Source: Thalassobaculum fulvum
GTDB lineage: Bacteria; Pseudomonadota; Alphaproteobacteria; Thalassobaculales; Thalassobaculaceae
DNA: 64,000 nucleotides
Reading direction: 5' to 3'
NCBI RefSeq assembly: GCF_014652915.1
Contig: NZ_BMZS01000008.1
Coordinates: 186,001 to 250,000 of the forward strand
This document shows positions 9,562-19,786 of this stretch, piece after piece. The translations under genes were made by a program, and so were the position numbers. Below the pieces are notes generated by a model. The model saw only the letters and a program-made list of their open reading frames with translations. It had not been told where the DNA came from and ran no database searches. Position 1 is the first letter of the stretch; each line of letters begins with the position of its first letter.

Positions 9562-10245
9562 TCACTCGGCCCAGCGGTCCAGAAAATCGGCGAGCGTCCG
9601 GCCGGGTTCCGGCCGGAACCGCTCGCCGGTCGACTGGGTGGCCGCGATCCGGTCGAGCCGGAACGAGCGGAAGTCCCCGCGCAGTTCGCACCAGGCCGCC
9701 AACAGCCACTTCGGTCCGTAGAACAGCAGCCCGAGCGGGCGAACCCGCCGCTCGGTGCGCTGCCCCTCTTCGTCCTCGTACAGGATCTGCAGGACCTGCC
9801 GGTCCCGGATCGCCCGTCGGTACGGGCCGGTGTCGACCCGATAGCGGTCGTCCGGTTGCTGGCGCGGCGGGGCGAACAGCGCCAGATCGGCGATCCGCCG
9901 GTCCAGCTCCTCGGGAACGGCTGCCCGGACCCGGTCGACCGCCCGGCCGGCTGCCGCGGCCATCGCCGGGTCGGTCCAGGTCTGGACGATGCGGAGCCCG
10001 AACACCAGCGCCTCGATCTCGTCGGCGTCGAACATCAGCGGCGGCATGTGAAAGCCGGGCCGCAGCAGGTAGCCGACCCCGGCCGAGCCCTCGACCGGCA
10101 CCCCGCTGGCCATCAGGTCGGCCATGTCGCGATAGATGGTCCGCGGCGAAACCTCCAGCAGCTCCGCGAGCTCGGCCGCACGGGTCGCCCGCCGTCGCCG
10201 GCGCAGCTCGTCGACGATCCGGAACAGGCGGTCGGCACGGCGCAT
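9562..10245 (-). CDS. HTH-WYL transcriptional regulator (YafY/DeoR-like)
   Basis: A 227-residue regulator with an N-terminal winged HTH_11 domain (RAAELAELLEVSPRTIYRDM) and a WYL-type ligand/nucleotide-sensing domain in the middle (LLFYGPKWLLAAWCELR). The family mostly acts as a repressor of an adjacent gene in response to small ligands or nucleic acid ends. It is convergent with the DUF4167 gene. It is divergent from a possible small ORF at 10351, across an intergenic region with three TGTCAG motifs that are good candidates for its operator. Confidence 0.9.
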   Translation of the reverse strand: MRRADRLFRIVDELRRRRRATRAAELAELLEVSPRTIYRDMADLMASGVPVEGSAGVGYLLRPGFHMPPLMFDADEIEALVFGLRIVQTWTDPAMAAAAGRAVDRVRAAVPEELDRRIADLALFAPPRQQPDDRYRVDTGPYRRAIRDRQVLQILYEDEEGQRTERRVRPLGLLFYGPKWLLAAWCELRGDFRSFRLDRIAATQSTGERFRPEPGRTLADFLDRWAE

Positions 10246-10267
10246 GCCGCAGTCTACCCCGGTCTGT

Positions 10268-10315
10268 TGTCAGGACGCTGTCAGGAAGTGGTCGCGACCG
10301 ACGGCGCTGCTGACA
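10268..10315. promoter_or_regulatory. TGTCAG repeat cluster, candidate WYL-regulator operator
   Basis: TGTCAGGA occurs twice in direct orientation at 10268-10275 and 10279-10286, 11 bp apart (one helical turn). An inverted copy CTGACA lies at 10310-10315. The cluster begins 23 bp upstream of the start of the HTH-WYL regulator. The repeats are seen directly; operator function is inferred from position. Confidence 0.45.
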
Positions 10316-10350
10316 CCGCGGTGTCGGGAGAGTCGGCGCAGGGTCGCCGC

Positions 10351-10560
10351 ATGGGACCTTGCTACGACACCGACCGGATGATCGCGCTCGGGCTGGATCC
10401 GCGGGTCCGCCGGCAACCGGCGCGGTGGCCGCCCCGGGGTACCGGCCTCCTCGGGCGACTGCGGCGGTTCTGGCTGCGGCTCGGCCGCCGCGCGGTTCAG
10501 CCGAGGACCGTGACCGAATCGCCGACCGAGACCCGCCCGCCGAGCGTCACGCACGCGTAG
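10351..10560 (+). CDS. Possible small hypothetical protein (69 aa)
   Basis: An ATG-started frame with strongly GC-rich third codon positions encodes a basic, Arg-rich 69-residue peptide (contains LLGRLRRFWLRLGRR, a possible amphipathic helix). It is divergent from the HTH-WYL regulator and overlaps the 3' end of the MOSC gene on the other strand by 64 bases. No family was recognised and no strong ribosome-binding site is visible. The GC3 signal over 10351-10496 is the main support. It could also be chance. Confidence 0.3.
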   Translation: MGPCYDTDRMIALGLDPRVRRQPARWPPRGTGLLGRLRRFWLRLGRRAVQPRTVTESPTETRPPSVTHA

Positions 10561-11258
10561 ACACCGCAGTCGGCGTGGCCGAACCCGCGCAGCAGGTCGC
10601 GCGGCACCGTCAGGTCGCGCTGCCCGGTGGCCGGGTCGACGTTGGTCGCGGCACAGCGGCCGATCCGTTCCACGACCTCGACTTCTGCCGCGCCGATCCG
10701 CAGGCGCCGGCCGACCCAGCCGAACTCGGTCCAGGGCGCCGCGCCTTCCAGCAGGATGTTGCCGCGGAACCGTCCGGGGTCGACCGGCTGGCCGACGACA
10801 CGCTCCAGATCGGCGACCGACGCCCGGTTGATCAGCGAGAGGAACGGCGCATCGGCGTCGCTGAACGCCTGCTCGCCGCGATCCACCAGCCGCGGCGCGC
10901 CGCGCAGCTCGGCCTTCATGTAGGCCGCGAAGAACTGCTCGATCACGGTTCGGCCGGTCTGCGTCGACAGCACGCCGCGCGCCACCGTCCGTCCCCCGCG
11001 CTTCAGGGCCAGCGCGGTGGTCTCGGGGTCGTACTCGACCGCCAGCGCCGCCAGGCGCGGGTTGCTCATGAGCTGCAGGAAGTGCGCCTTGGCCAGCCAT
11101 TTCGGGGCGGCCGGGTCGATCGGCGCCGTACCGTGGGCGACCGCGAACCGGCGGTCGTGCGGGATCGTGCACCCGGCCCGCAGCTCGACCGCGTCCAGCG
11201 ACTGGGCCGACAGCCCCTTGACCGGGTAACGCTGCAGTGCGGCGACGGTGATGCTCAT
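10497..11258 (-). CDS. MOSC domain-containing protein
   Basis: A 253-residue protein of the MOSC_N plus MOSC type, related to the C-terminal domain of Moco sulfurases and to YcbX/mARC-like proteins. The N-terminal beta-barrel begins MSITVAALQRYPVKGLS. The C-terminal domain carries the conserved Cys in IGRCAATNVDPATGQRD, which in the family contacts the molybdenum cofactor sulfur. I placed the start at ATG 11258. An in-frame extension to 11351 is possible but would run through the candidate clpB promoter and lacks family sequence. The substrate is unknown. Confidence 0.88.
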   Translation of the reverse strand: MSITVAALQRYPVKGLSAQSLDAVELRAGCTIPHDRRFAVAHGTAPIDPAAPKWLAKAHFLQLMSNPRLAALAVEYDPETTALALKRGGRTVARGVLSTQTGRTVIEQFFAAYMKAELRGAPRLVDRGEQAFSDADAPFLSLINRASVADLERVVGQPVDPGRFRGNILLEGAAPWTEFGWVGRRLRIGAAEVEVVERIGRCAATNVDPATGQRDLTVPRDLLRGFGHADCGVYACVTLGGRVSVGDSVTVLG

Positions 11259-11328
11259 GGCTCGAAAGAACGCCCGCGCCCGGACGATGTCAACGTTGCG
11301 CCGCGGGGTCGGCAAGGTGTCGCAGGCG

Positions 11329-11357
11329 CTTGTGTTGCACATGCGCAACACCCATAT
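11329..11357 (+). promoter_or_regulatory. Candidate sigma-32 heat-shock promoter for clpB with embedded inverted repeat
   Basis: CTTGTG at 11329-11334 and ACCCATAT at 11350-11357 are 15 bases apart and resemble the RpoH consensus (CTTGAA, N13-17, CCCCATNT). The spacer is occupied by a near-perfect dyad TGTTGC-N6-GCAACA (11333-11350). It lies about 170 bases before the clpB start. ClpB is a classic RpoH target, which supports the call. It is not a CIRCE element. Confidence 0.5.
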
Positions 11358-11529
11358 GCCGCCATGACGGAGGGCGGGGCCATGTCGGACCGCTCCGGGT
11401 CGGCAGGGAGGGGCCTTTGGGGGTCCCGGACCCTGGGACGACCCGGTATCCTTCGTCGCACGCCGGACGATCGCCTGAACGGGGTCGGCCGGCGGTACTG
11501 GCGAAACGCGGTACTCGACGGAGACATTG

Positions 11530-14148
<2,619 letters not shown>

Positions 14149-14177
14149 CCCGGGCGGGGCGTCGGACCACGCATTTG

Positions 14178-14286
14178 TCCCGGATCGGGCGCGCTTCGGC
14201 GCACCCGTCCGGGATGAGGCTGCAAGGCGCCCCCCTTTGACCTCATCCCGGCCGCAGCGACGAAGTCGCGGAGAGCCGGGACCCAT
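14178..14286. repeat. Pair of divergent palindromic repeats (REP-like family A)
   Basis: Two copies of an imperfect palindrome of about 42 bases, based on CCTCATCCCGG and GCCGGGACCCA, face away from each other. The inner arms CCGGGATGAGG (14209-14219) and CCTCATCCCGG (14241-14251) are exact inverse complements. The same unit recurs at 21523-21560 and 21724-21760. This occupies the gap after clpB. Confidence 0.75.
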
Positions 14287-14324
14287 GTACCGTCTTCCCC
14301 CTCGCCTTCCCTCACGGCACACTC

Positions 14325-14352
14325 CCCGGAAAACGCCCAACCGTTTTCCGGG
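14325..14352 (+). promoter_or_regulatory. Perfect 11-bp hairpin in the aldolase leader
   Basis: CCCGGAAAACG (14325-14335), loop CCCAAC, CGTTTTCCGGG (14342-14352). The 3' arm runs into GGGAGAG, the only plausible ribosome-binding sequence for the ATG at 14364, so a folded leader could hide it. No T-run follows, so it is not a standard terminator. Confidence 0.5.
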
Positions 14353-14363
14353 AGAGACCGCTC

Positions 14364-15107
14364 ATGGACACCGTCGCCCAGCTTCGCGTCGACCTCGCCT
14401 GCGCCCTGCGCTGGGCCGCCCGCCTGGGGCTCAACGAGGGCGTCGACAACCACTTCTCCGCGGCGGTGCCGGAGCTCGACGGCACCATCCGGGGCGACCG
14501 GTTCCTGATCAACCCGTTCGGCTGGCACTGGTCGGAGATCACCGCCTCGTCGCTGGTGCTGTGCGACGTCGACGGCAACGTGCTGGAAGGCGACGAGACG
14601 GTCGAGGCCACCGCCTTCTGCATCCACAGCCGGGTCCACATCAAGCACCCGGACGCCGCCGTCGTCCTGCACACCCACCAGCCCTACGCGACCGCCCTGA
14701 CCGTGCTGGAGGGCGGCCGGCTGGAGATGGTCGAGCAGAACGCCCTGATGTTCGACGACCGGATCGCCTACGACGACGACTACGAGGGGCTGGCGCTGGC
14801 CACCGAGGAGGGCGACCGGCTGGCGGCCCAGATGGACGGCAAGCCAATCCTGATGATGGCGTCGCACGGCGTGATGGCCAGCGGCCCGACGGTCGCCGAC
14901 GCCTTCAACGACCTCTACTACCTGGAGCGCGCGGCGATGTTCCAGGTCCACGCCAGGTCGACCGGCGGCAAGCTGCGGCGGATCGGCGACAACGTCCGGG
15001 CCCGGGTGCGCGGGCAGATGGAGACCGAGCGCCGGGCGGTCGCCGACCGCCACTTCAAGGCGCTGCGCCGCATCCTCGACCGCGAGGAGCCGGGCTACCG
15101 GATGTAG
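14364..15107 (+). CDS. Class II aldolase/adducin family protein
   Basis: A 247-residue zinc-dependent aldolase-fold protein (fuculose-1-phosphate aldolase/adducin head family). Seen: the N-terminal substrate loop GVDNHFSAAVPE, the zinc-binding pair in VVLHTHQPYATAL, and the later conserved His in MMASHGVMASGPTVADAF. Many members act on sugar phosphates or are decarboxylases, and the substrate here cannot be told. It stands alone, convergent with the DUF4340 gene, with a hairpin overlapping its leader. Confidence 0.88.
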   Translation: MDTVAQLRVDLACALRWAARLGLNEGVDNHFSAAVPELDGTIRGDRFLINPFGWHWSEITASSLVLCDVDGNVLEGDETVEATAFCIHSRVHIKHPDAAVVLHTHQPYATALTVLEGGRLEMVEQNALMFDDRIAYDDDYEGLALATEEGDRLAAQMDGKPILMMASHGVMASGPTVADAFNDLYYLERAAMFQVHARSTGGKLRRIGDNVRARVRGQMETERRAVADRHFKALRRILDREEPGYRM

Positions 15108-15126
15108 CCCGGTCCCGCACCGCCGG

Positions 15127-16218
15127 TCACGACCCCTCGGCCGGCTTGGTCAGGGATTCCGCCGTGGCCCGCAGGCGCTCCAGGTCGTAGGACGACACCC
15201 GGTAGGCCCAGCCCTCGGTCTGCCTGCTCGCCGCCTCGGCCAGCTTGCGGGCGTCGTCGCCGGCATCGGCCGCGACCGCGATCGCGACCCGGATCCAGGG
15301 CCCCGCCCCGGGTTCCGGCGCCTCGGGTTCCGGCGCCCCGGGGCCCGCCGCCTTCGGGTCGGCCGCGAACTCGAGGGTCACGGTCAGCCCGTCGCCGGTC
15401 TTGAACACGGCCCTGCCCTGGTCGGCCGAGAACGTCAGGCCGGCGGCCGAGCGCACGTCGTCGAACAGCAGCTTGTCCAGCACCGTGGCGGCGTTGTTCA
15501 CCGAGTACTGCGACGCGACCTTGCGGCCCGCGGGCATATCGTCGATCCGGAAGTCCTTGCCGACCCGGCTGAGGTGCAGCACCGCGCCCGACGGCGCGGT
15601 GATGGTCGCCTCGGCGATGCTGTCCTTGGGCACGTTCACGATCTCGCGCAGCAGCCATTCCACCGGACCGCCGCGCAGGTCGAGTTCGCCCTCGGCGAGG
15701 TAGGTCTGCCGCTCGTCGCTGCGCCGCACGTAGACCCGCGGTTTGCCCCCGGTCGGGCTCTCGCGCCGCTTGCCGACATGCAGGTCGACGACCTCGTCGC
15801 CGCCGGCGGTGGTCACCACGACCCGCGACGCCTTGGCCCCCTTGCCGCCGACATCCGCCAGCTCCAGGCGGTCGAAGCGGGTCGGGTCGGCGGTCTTGCG
15901 CTCGATCAGCTCGAGCTGGCCGAGGTCGAACAGCAGCTTGCGCACGAGGTCGGTGCGCGCCGGGTAGTGGTCGCGCTCCTTCAGAACCCAGCCGCCGTCG
16001 GTCCGCAGCAGGGTCACCGTGCCGTCCGGCGAGTCCGCGGCCCGGGCGACCTGGACCTGCTGCACCTCGCCGGCCTGATCATCCAGCTTCGGGTACAGCC
16101 GCACGGCCTCGACCTCGGTCCGGGTCTCGGCGGTCCGGTCGACCACGGCGGCCACGGCGCCCGCCGCGGTCGCCAGGGTGACGGCGCCGAGCAGGATGAC
16201 GGTGCGTCGCTTGATCAT
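15127..16218 (-). CDS. DUF4340 domain protein of a Gld-like ABC operon
   Basis: A 363-residue envelope protein with one N-terminal membrane anchor (IKRRTVILLGAVTLATAAGA) and a DUF4340 periplasmic region with repeated beta-rich units (VLKERDHYPARTD; WLLREIVNVP). The family is found almost always as the last gene of an operon with a GldA/F/G-like ABC exporter. ATG 16218 is preceded by GAGGAG, 10 bases after the GldG-like stop. Its molecular role is unknown. Confidence 0.85.
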   Translation of the reverse strand: MIKRRTVILLGAVTLATAAGAVAAVVDRTAETRTEVEAVRLYPKLDDQAGEVQQVQVARAADSPDGTVTLLRTDGGWVLKERDHYPARTDLVRKLLFDLGQLELIERKTADPTRFDRLELADVGGKGAKASRVVVTTAGGDEVVDLHVGKRRESPTGGKPRVYVRRSDERQTYLAEGELDLRGGPVEWLLREIVNVPKDSIAEATITAPSGAVLHLSRVGKDFRIDDMPAGRKVASQYSVNNAATVLDKLLFDDVRSAAGLTFSADQGRAVFKTGDGLTVTLEFAADPKAAGPGAPEPEAPEPGAGPWIRVAIAVAADAGDDARKLAEAASRQTEGWAYRVSSYDLERLRATAESLTKPAEGS

Positions 16219-16228
16219 CGCGTCCTCC

Positions 16229-18187
16229 TCACGCCTCGGCCGCGGTGCGGCGCGACCGCCGTCGCACCCGCCACGCCGCCAGCAGCAGCGCGAACACCGC
16301 GACGACCACCGGCATCAGCGCGATGTTCGCGACCAGCACCCGGGTCTCCAGCCGCTCGACGTCCTCGCGCAGCGAGCGCTGGACCTCGCGCAGTTCGGAG
16401 CGCAGCCGCAGGATCTGGCGCTGGTAGTCGGTGACCTGCCGGCGCTCGTCCTCGCTCAGCGCCACCGGTCCCTGGGTCCCGGCCTGCCGGTTGCGCAGCG
16501 CGTCGAGCTTCTTCTGGGTCTCCGCCAGGGTCTCGCGCAGCTCCTGCTCCTTGGCCTGGTACTTCCGGTCGGCCTCGCGCTTGAGCTGTTCGATCACCTC
16601 GAACGGCCGGTAGGACGAGCCCTGGCCGCGCAACTCCAGCAGCGCCGACGAACCGGTCAGCGCGTCCAGGGCGTTGGCCACGAAGTCGCCGTTGCCGGCC
16701 CCCGGAACCGCGATGCGGCGGCCGTAGAACTCGCGGAACTGCACCCAGAACCGGTCGGTCAGCACGTCGGTGTCGGCAACCACGATCGCCTCGATCGGCC
16801 CCTTCGACTCGGTCAGCACCGTGTCGAAGCTCGCTTCCGGGTCGTCGTCCTGGCCCTCGGCCAGCGGCGGCCGCCCGTCCGGGAACGCGGTCCTGACCGT
16901 GCCGGTGACCAGGCCAGCGATCGTGTAGGCGTCCGGTCCGGCCTTGTAGTCGCGCAGCAGCTTCTCGGGCTGCGGCATCGGGCCCATCAGCTGCTTGCTG
17001 TCGATCAGCATCGAGCCCGGGCTCGACGAGGCCAGCGGCTGCAGCGCGATGGTCGCGCCGTCCTTGACCGACAGCGCGCCGGCGCTGGCCACCGCCAGGC
17101 TGTCGACCTGGGCGGTGATCGGCGAGTCCCGGTTCAGGTTGCGGGCCCCGCGCAGCAGCAGCCAGGGCACGTAGGAGACGTAGTCCCGGCCGTTCGGCTG
17201 CAGCACCCGGCGGGCCGCGAAGCGGTCGCCGACCACCTTGTCGGCCGGCATCTCCAGCCCCCAGGCGTCGAAGATCGGCTGCAGGGTGCTGGACGGCGGG
17301 TCGGCCAGCGGTGCACCGGTCATCGGGCCGGCCTCGGACTCGGCATAGGGGTCGACGAAGATCGCCGCCTTGCCGCCGCCGAGGATGTACTGGTCGATCG
17401 CGAACAGGGTGCGCGGCGTCAGCGCCTTCGGGTGCGCCACCATCAGGATCGCGATGTCGTCCGGGATCTTCTGGATGTCGGTCGGCAGGGTCTCGATGTC
17501 GAGCACCTCGTGGATGCGCTCGGCGACCACCATCGGCGGCACCTGTTCCGGCCGGCCCATCTGGCCCATGCGCACGTCGCCGTTGACCTTCAGCGACCCG
17601 ATGACGCCGAGCTTGCCGACCGCGCCCTTGGACAGGGCGTAGACCATCTTGGTCAGGTCGTATTCGAGGAACTGCTCGCGGTCCGGCTGCAGGAACGGGA
17701 TGGTCTCGACGTCGTCGGTCGTGTTGGAGCCGACCAGGCCGAAGAACACGGTGCCGTCGACGCCCTCCAGCGGGATCTGCTGCAGGCCGTAGGACACCGC
17801 CCGGTCCTCGACCGGGGTGAACGGCGTCGGGTCGTAGATCTCCAGGATCACCTTGCCGTTCGACCGGCTGGCGTATTCGCGCAGCACGTCCTGCACGCGC
17901 TCGGCGTAGATGCCGTAGCCCGGCGCCTGGGTGCCGAGCCGCTTGGAGTAGAACAGCCTGAGCGTGACCGGCTCGTCGATCGAGTCGAGCACCTTCTGGG
18001 TGGCCGGCGACAGCGAGTACAGCTTGTCGGCGGTCAGGTCGACGCGCTGCGCGGTCAGGGTGAACGACACCAGCACGTTGACCGCGACGAACAGCACCGC
18101 CAGCAGCGCCAGCGCGATGGCGGTGAGGCGTGCCGGATCGCGGCGCCCGGCGATCGGTGCGGTCGGGTCGGAATGCGTGGTCGCCAT
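16229..18187 (-). CDS. GldG-like ABC transporter auxiliary protein
   Basis: A 652-residue protein of the Gldg/ABC_transp_aux family: an N-terminal transmembrane helix (residues ~18-40), a large periplasmic domain related to GldG (SPATQKVLDSIDEPVTLRLF; DDIAILMVAHPKAL), a coiled coil (~560-625) and a second C-terminal transmembrane helix. In Bacteroidetes GldA/F/G support gliding; in proteobacteria the cargo is unknown. The start ATG 18187 lies two bases after the permease stop, consistent with one operon with 18190-19657. Confidence 0.88.
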   Translation of the reverse strand: MATTHSDPTAPIAGRRDPARLTAIALALLAVLFVAVNVLVSFTLTAQRVDLTADKLYSLSPATQKVLDSIDEPVTLRLFYSKRLGTQAPGYGIYAERVQDVLREYASRSNGKVILEIYDPTPFTPVEDRAVSYGLQQIPLEGVDGTVFFGLVGSNTTDDVETIPFLQPDREQFLEYDLTKMVYALSKGAVGKLGVIGSLKVNGDVRMGQMGRPEQVPPMVVAERIHEVLDIETLPTDIQKIPDDIAILMVAHPKALTPRTLFAIDQYILGGGKAAIFVDPYAESEAGPMTGAPLADPPSSTLQPIFDAWGLEMPADKVVGDRFAARRVLQPNGRDYVSYVPWLLLRGARNLNRDSPITAQVDSLAVASAGALSVKDGATIALQPLASSSPGSMLIDSKQLMGPMPQPEKLLRDYKAGPDAYTIAGLVTGTVRTAFPDGRPPLAEGQDDDPEASFDTVLTESKGPIEAIVVADTDVLTDRFWVQFREFYGRRIAVPGAGNGDFVANALDALTGSSALLELRGQGSSYRPFEVIEQLKREADRKYQAKEQELRETLAETQKKLDALRNRQAGTQGPVALSEDERRQVTDYQRQILRLRSELREVQRSLREDVERLETRVLVANIALMPVVVAVFALLLAAWRVRRRSRRTAAEA

Positions 18188-18189
18188 GG

Positions 18190-18924
18190 TCAGTCCGCCT
18201 TCTCGAGGTCCACGATCAGCGCGTTGGCGAACAGCGCCACCACGATGGTCGAGCCGAAGAAGATCGCGTCGCGCAGGTCGATCACGCCGCGGGCGATCGC
18301 CTGGAAGTGGGTCAGGAACCCGAACCCGGAGACGATGTCGACGACCACCGCCGGCGCCCAGCCCCGGAACGCCTCCAACACGACGTTCGAGCCGGCCAGC
18401 GCGAACACGAACAGCACCGCCGTCGTCACCACGAAGGCGATGACCTGGTTCTTGGTGGTCGCCGAGATCATCGAACCGACCGCCAGGAACGCGCCCGCCA
18501 TCAGCAGGCTGCCGACGTAGGACGCCAGGATCACCCCGTTGTCCGGATTGCCCAGCACGTTGACCGTGATCCACAGCGGGAAGGTCAGGGCCAGCGCGAT
18601 CGCCGTGAAGATCCAGGCCGCCAGGAACTTGGCGACGACCGCCTCGGCCATGGTGATCGGCAGGGTCAGGAACAGCTCGATCGTGCCGGTCCGCCGCTCC
18701 TCCGCCCACAGCCGCATCGACAGCGCCGGCACCAGGAACAGGTACAGCCACGGATGGAAGGTGAAGAACGGCTGCAGGTCGGCCTGGCCGCGCTGCAGCA
18801 GCCCGCCGACGAAGAACGTCAGGGCGCCGGCCAGCACCAGGAAGATCACGATGAAGATGTAGGCCAGCGGTGTCGCGAAGTAGCCGCGCAGCTCGCGGCG
18901 GGTGATCAGCGCGACGTTACGCAT
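18190..18924 (-). CDS. ABC transporter permease (GldF-like)
   Basis: A 244-residue ABC-2 type membrane protein with six predicted helices, beginning with the family signature RRELRGYFATPLAYIF. The conserved loop EERRTGTIELFLTLPIT lies between helices two and three. It partners the ATPase encoded immediately upstream (8-base overlap) and the GldG-like and DUF4340 proteins downstream. Substrate unknown. Confidence 0.9.
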   Translation of the reverse strand: MRNVALITRRELRGYFATPLAYIFIVIFLVLAGALTFFVGGLLQRGQADLQPFFTFHPWLYLFLVPALSMRLWAEERRTGTIELFLTLPITMAEAVVAKFLAAWIFTAIALALTFPLWITVNVLGNPDNGVILASYVGSLLMAGAFLAVGSMISATTKNQVIAFVVTTAVLFVFALAGSNVVLEAFRGWAPAVVVDIVSGFGFLTHFQAIARGVIDLRDAIFFGSTIVVALFANALIVDLEKAD

Positions 18925-19657
18925 TGCTCGTCACCTCTCCGGTCGTCACCTGGCGGAACACGTCGTCCAGGTTCCGGCTGGCCGCCAGGCTGCGCAGGCC
19001 CTCCGGCGTGTCGTCGGCCAGCAGCCGGCCGCGCGCGATGATCATGGCGCGCGAGCAGACCGCGTCGACCTCCTCCAGGATGTGGGTCGAGATCACGATC
19101 GCCTTGTCGGCGGCCATCGCCTTGATCAGCTTGCGGACCTCGAACTTCTGGTTCGGGTCGAGGCCGTCGGTCGGCTCGTCGAGGATCAGCACGGGCGGGT
19201 CGTGCAGCAGCGCCTGGGCCAGTCCGACCCGGCGTTTGAAGCCCTTCGACAGGGTCTCGATCGGCTGGTGGGTGACCTCCTCCAGCCGGGTCTTGGCCAT
19301 CGCCTCGACGACGCGCTCGCGGCGCTCGGCACCGTCGTAGCCGCGCACCCCGGCGATGAAGTCGAGAAAGCCGACCGTCGTCATGTCCGGATAGGCCGGC
19401 GCGCCTTCCGGCAGGTAGCCGAGCGCGCGCTTGGCGGCGATCGGCTCCTCCAGCACGTCGTGGCCGCAGATCACGGCGGTCCCGGCGGTCGGCGCCAGGA
19501 AGCCGCAGATCATCTTCATGGTCGTGGACTTGCCGGCACCGTTCGGGCCGAGGAAGCCGAGGACCTCGCCGGCCGAGACCTCGAAGCTGAGATCGTCGAC
19601 GGCAGTCTTCGGCCCGAACCGCTTGACCAGGCCGCGCACCGAAAGAGCGTTCGTCAT
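18917..19657 (-). CDS. ABC transporter ATP-binding protein (GldA-like)
   Basis: A 246-residue nucleotide-binding subunit with Walker A GPNGAGKST, Q-loop region LGYLPEGAP, signature LSKGFKRRVGLAQ and Walker B LILDEPTDGLDP. The signature has K in place of the usual second G (LSKGF), as in many CcmA/GldA-type ATPases. The start ATG 19657 begins MTNALSVRGLVKRFG. This is the first gene of the four-gene minus-strand operon ending at 15127 and is divergent from the cyclase gene at 19787. Confidence 0.93.
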   Translation of the reverse strand: MTNALSVRGLVKRFGPKTAVDDLSFEVSAGEVLGFLGPNGAGKSTTMKMICGFLAPTAGTAVICGHDVLEEPIAAKRALGYLPEGAPAYPDMTTVGFLDFIAGVRGYDGAERRERVVEAMAKTRLEEVTHQPIETLSKGFKRRVGLAQALLHDPPVLILDEPTDGLDPNQKFEVRKLIKAMAADKAIVISTHILEEVDAVCSRAMIIARGRLLADDTPEGLRSLAASRNLDDVFRQVTTGEVTSNA

Positions 19658-19786
19658 CGTCGCTGGACCGTGATGCCTTTGGACCGGTGATGTTCGGGAG
19701 CCGTGCCTCACAGGGCGGGGTGGTGTACCAATTTCTCTGCGATTTTCAAGTTGCTGCGGTAGTCTCGCCGACATTGTGGAGAGAAC

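Noticed and set aside
11333-11350. CIRCE (HrcA) element before clpB
   Set aside because: The inverted repeat TGTTGC-N6-GCAACA differs from TTAGCACTC-N9-GAGTGCTAA in both sequence and spacing.
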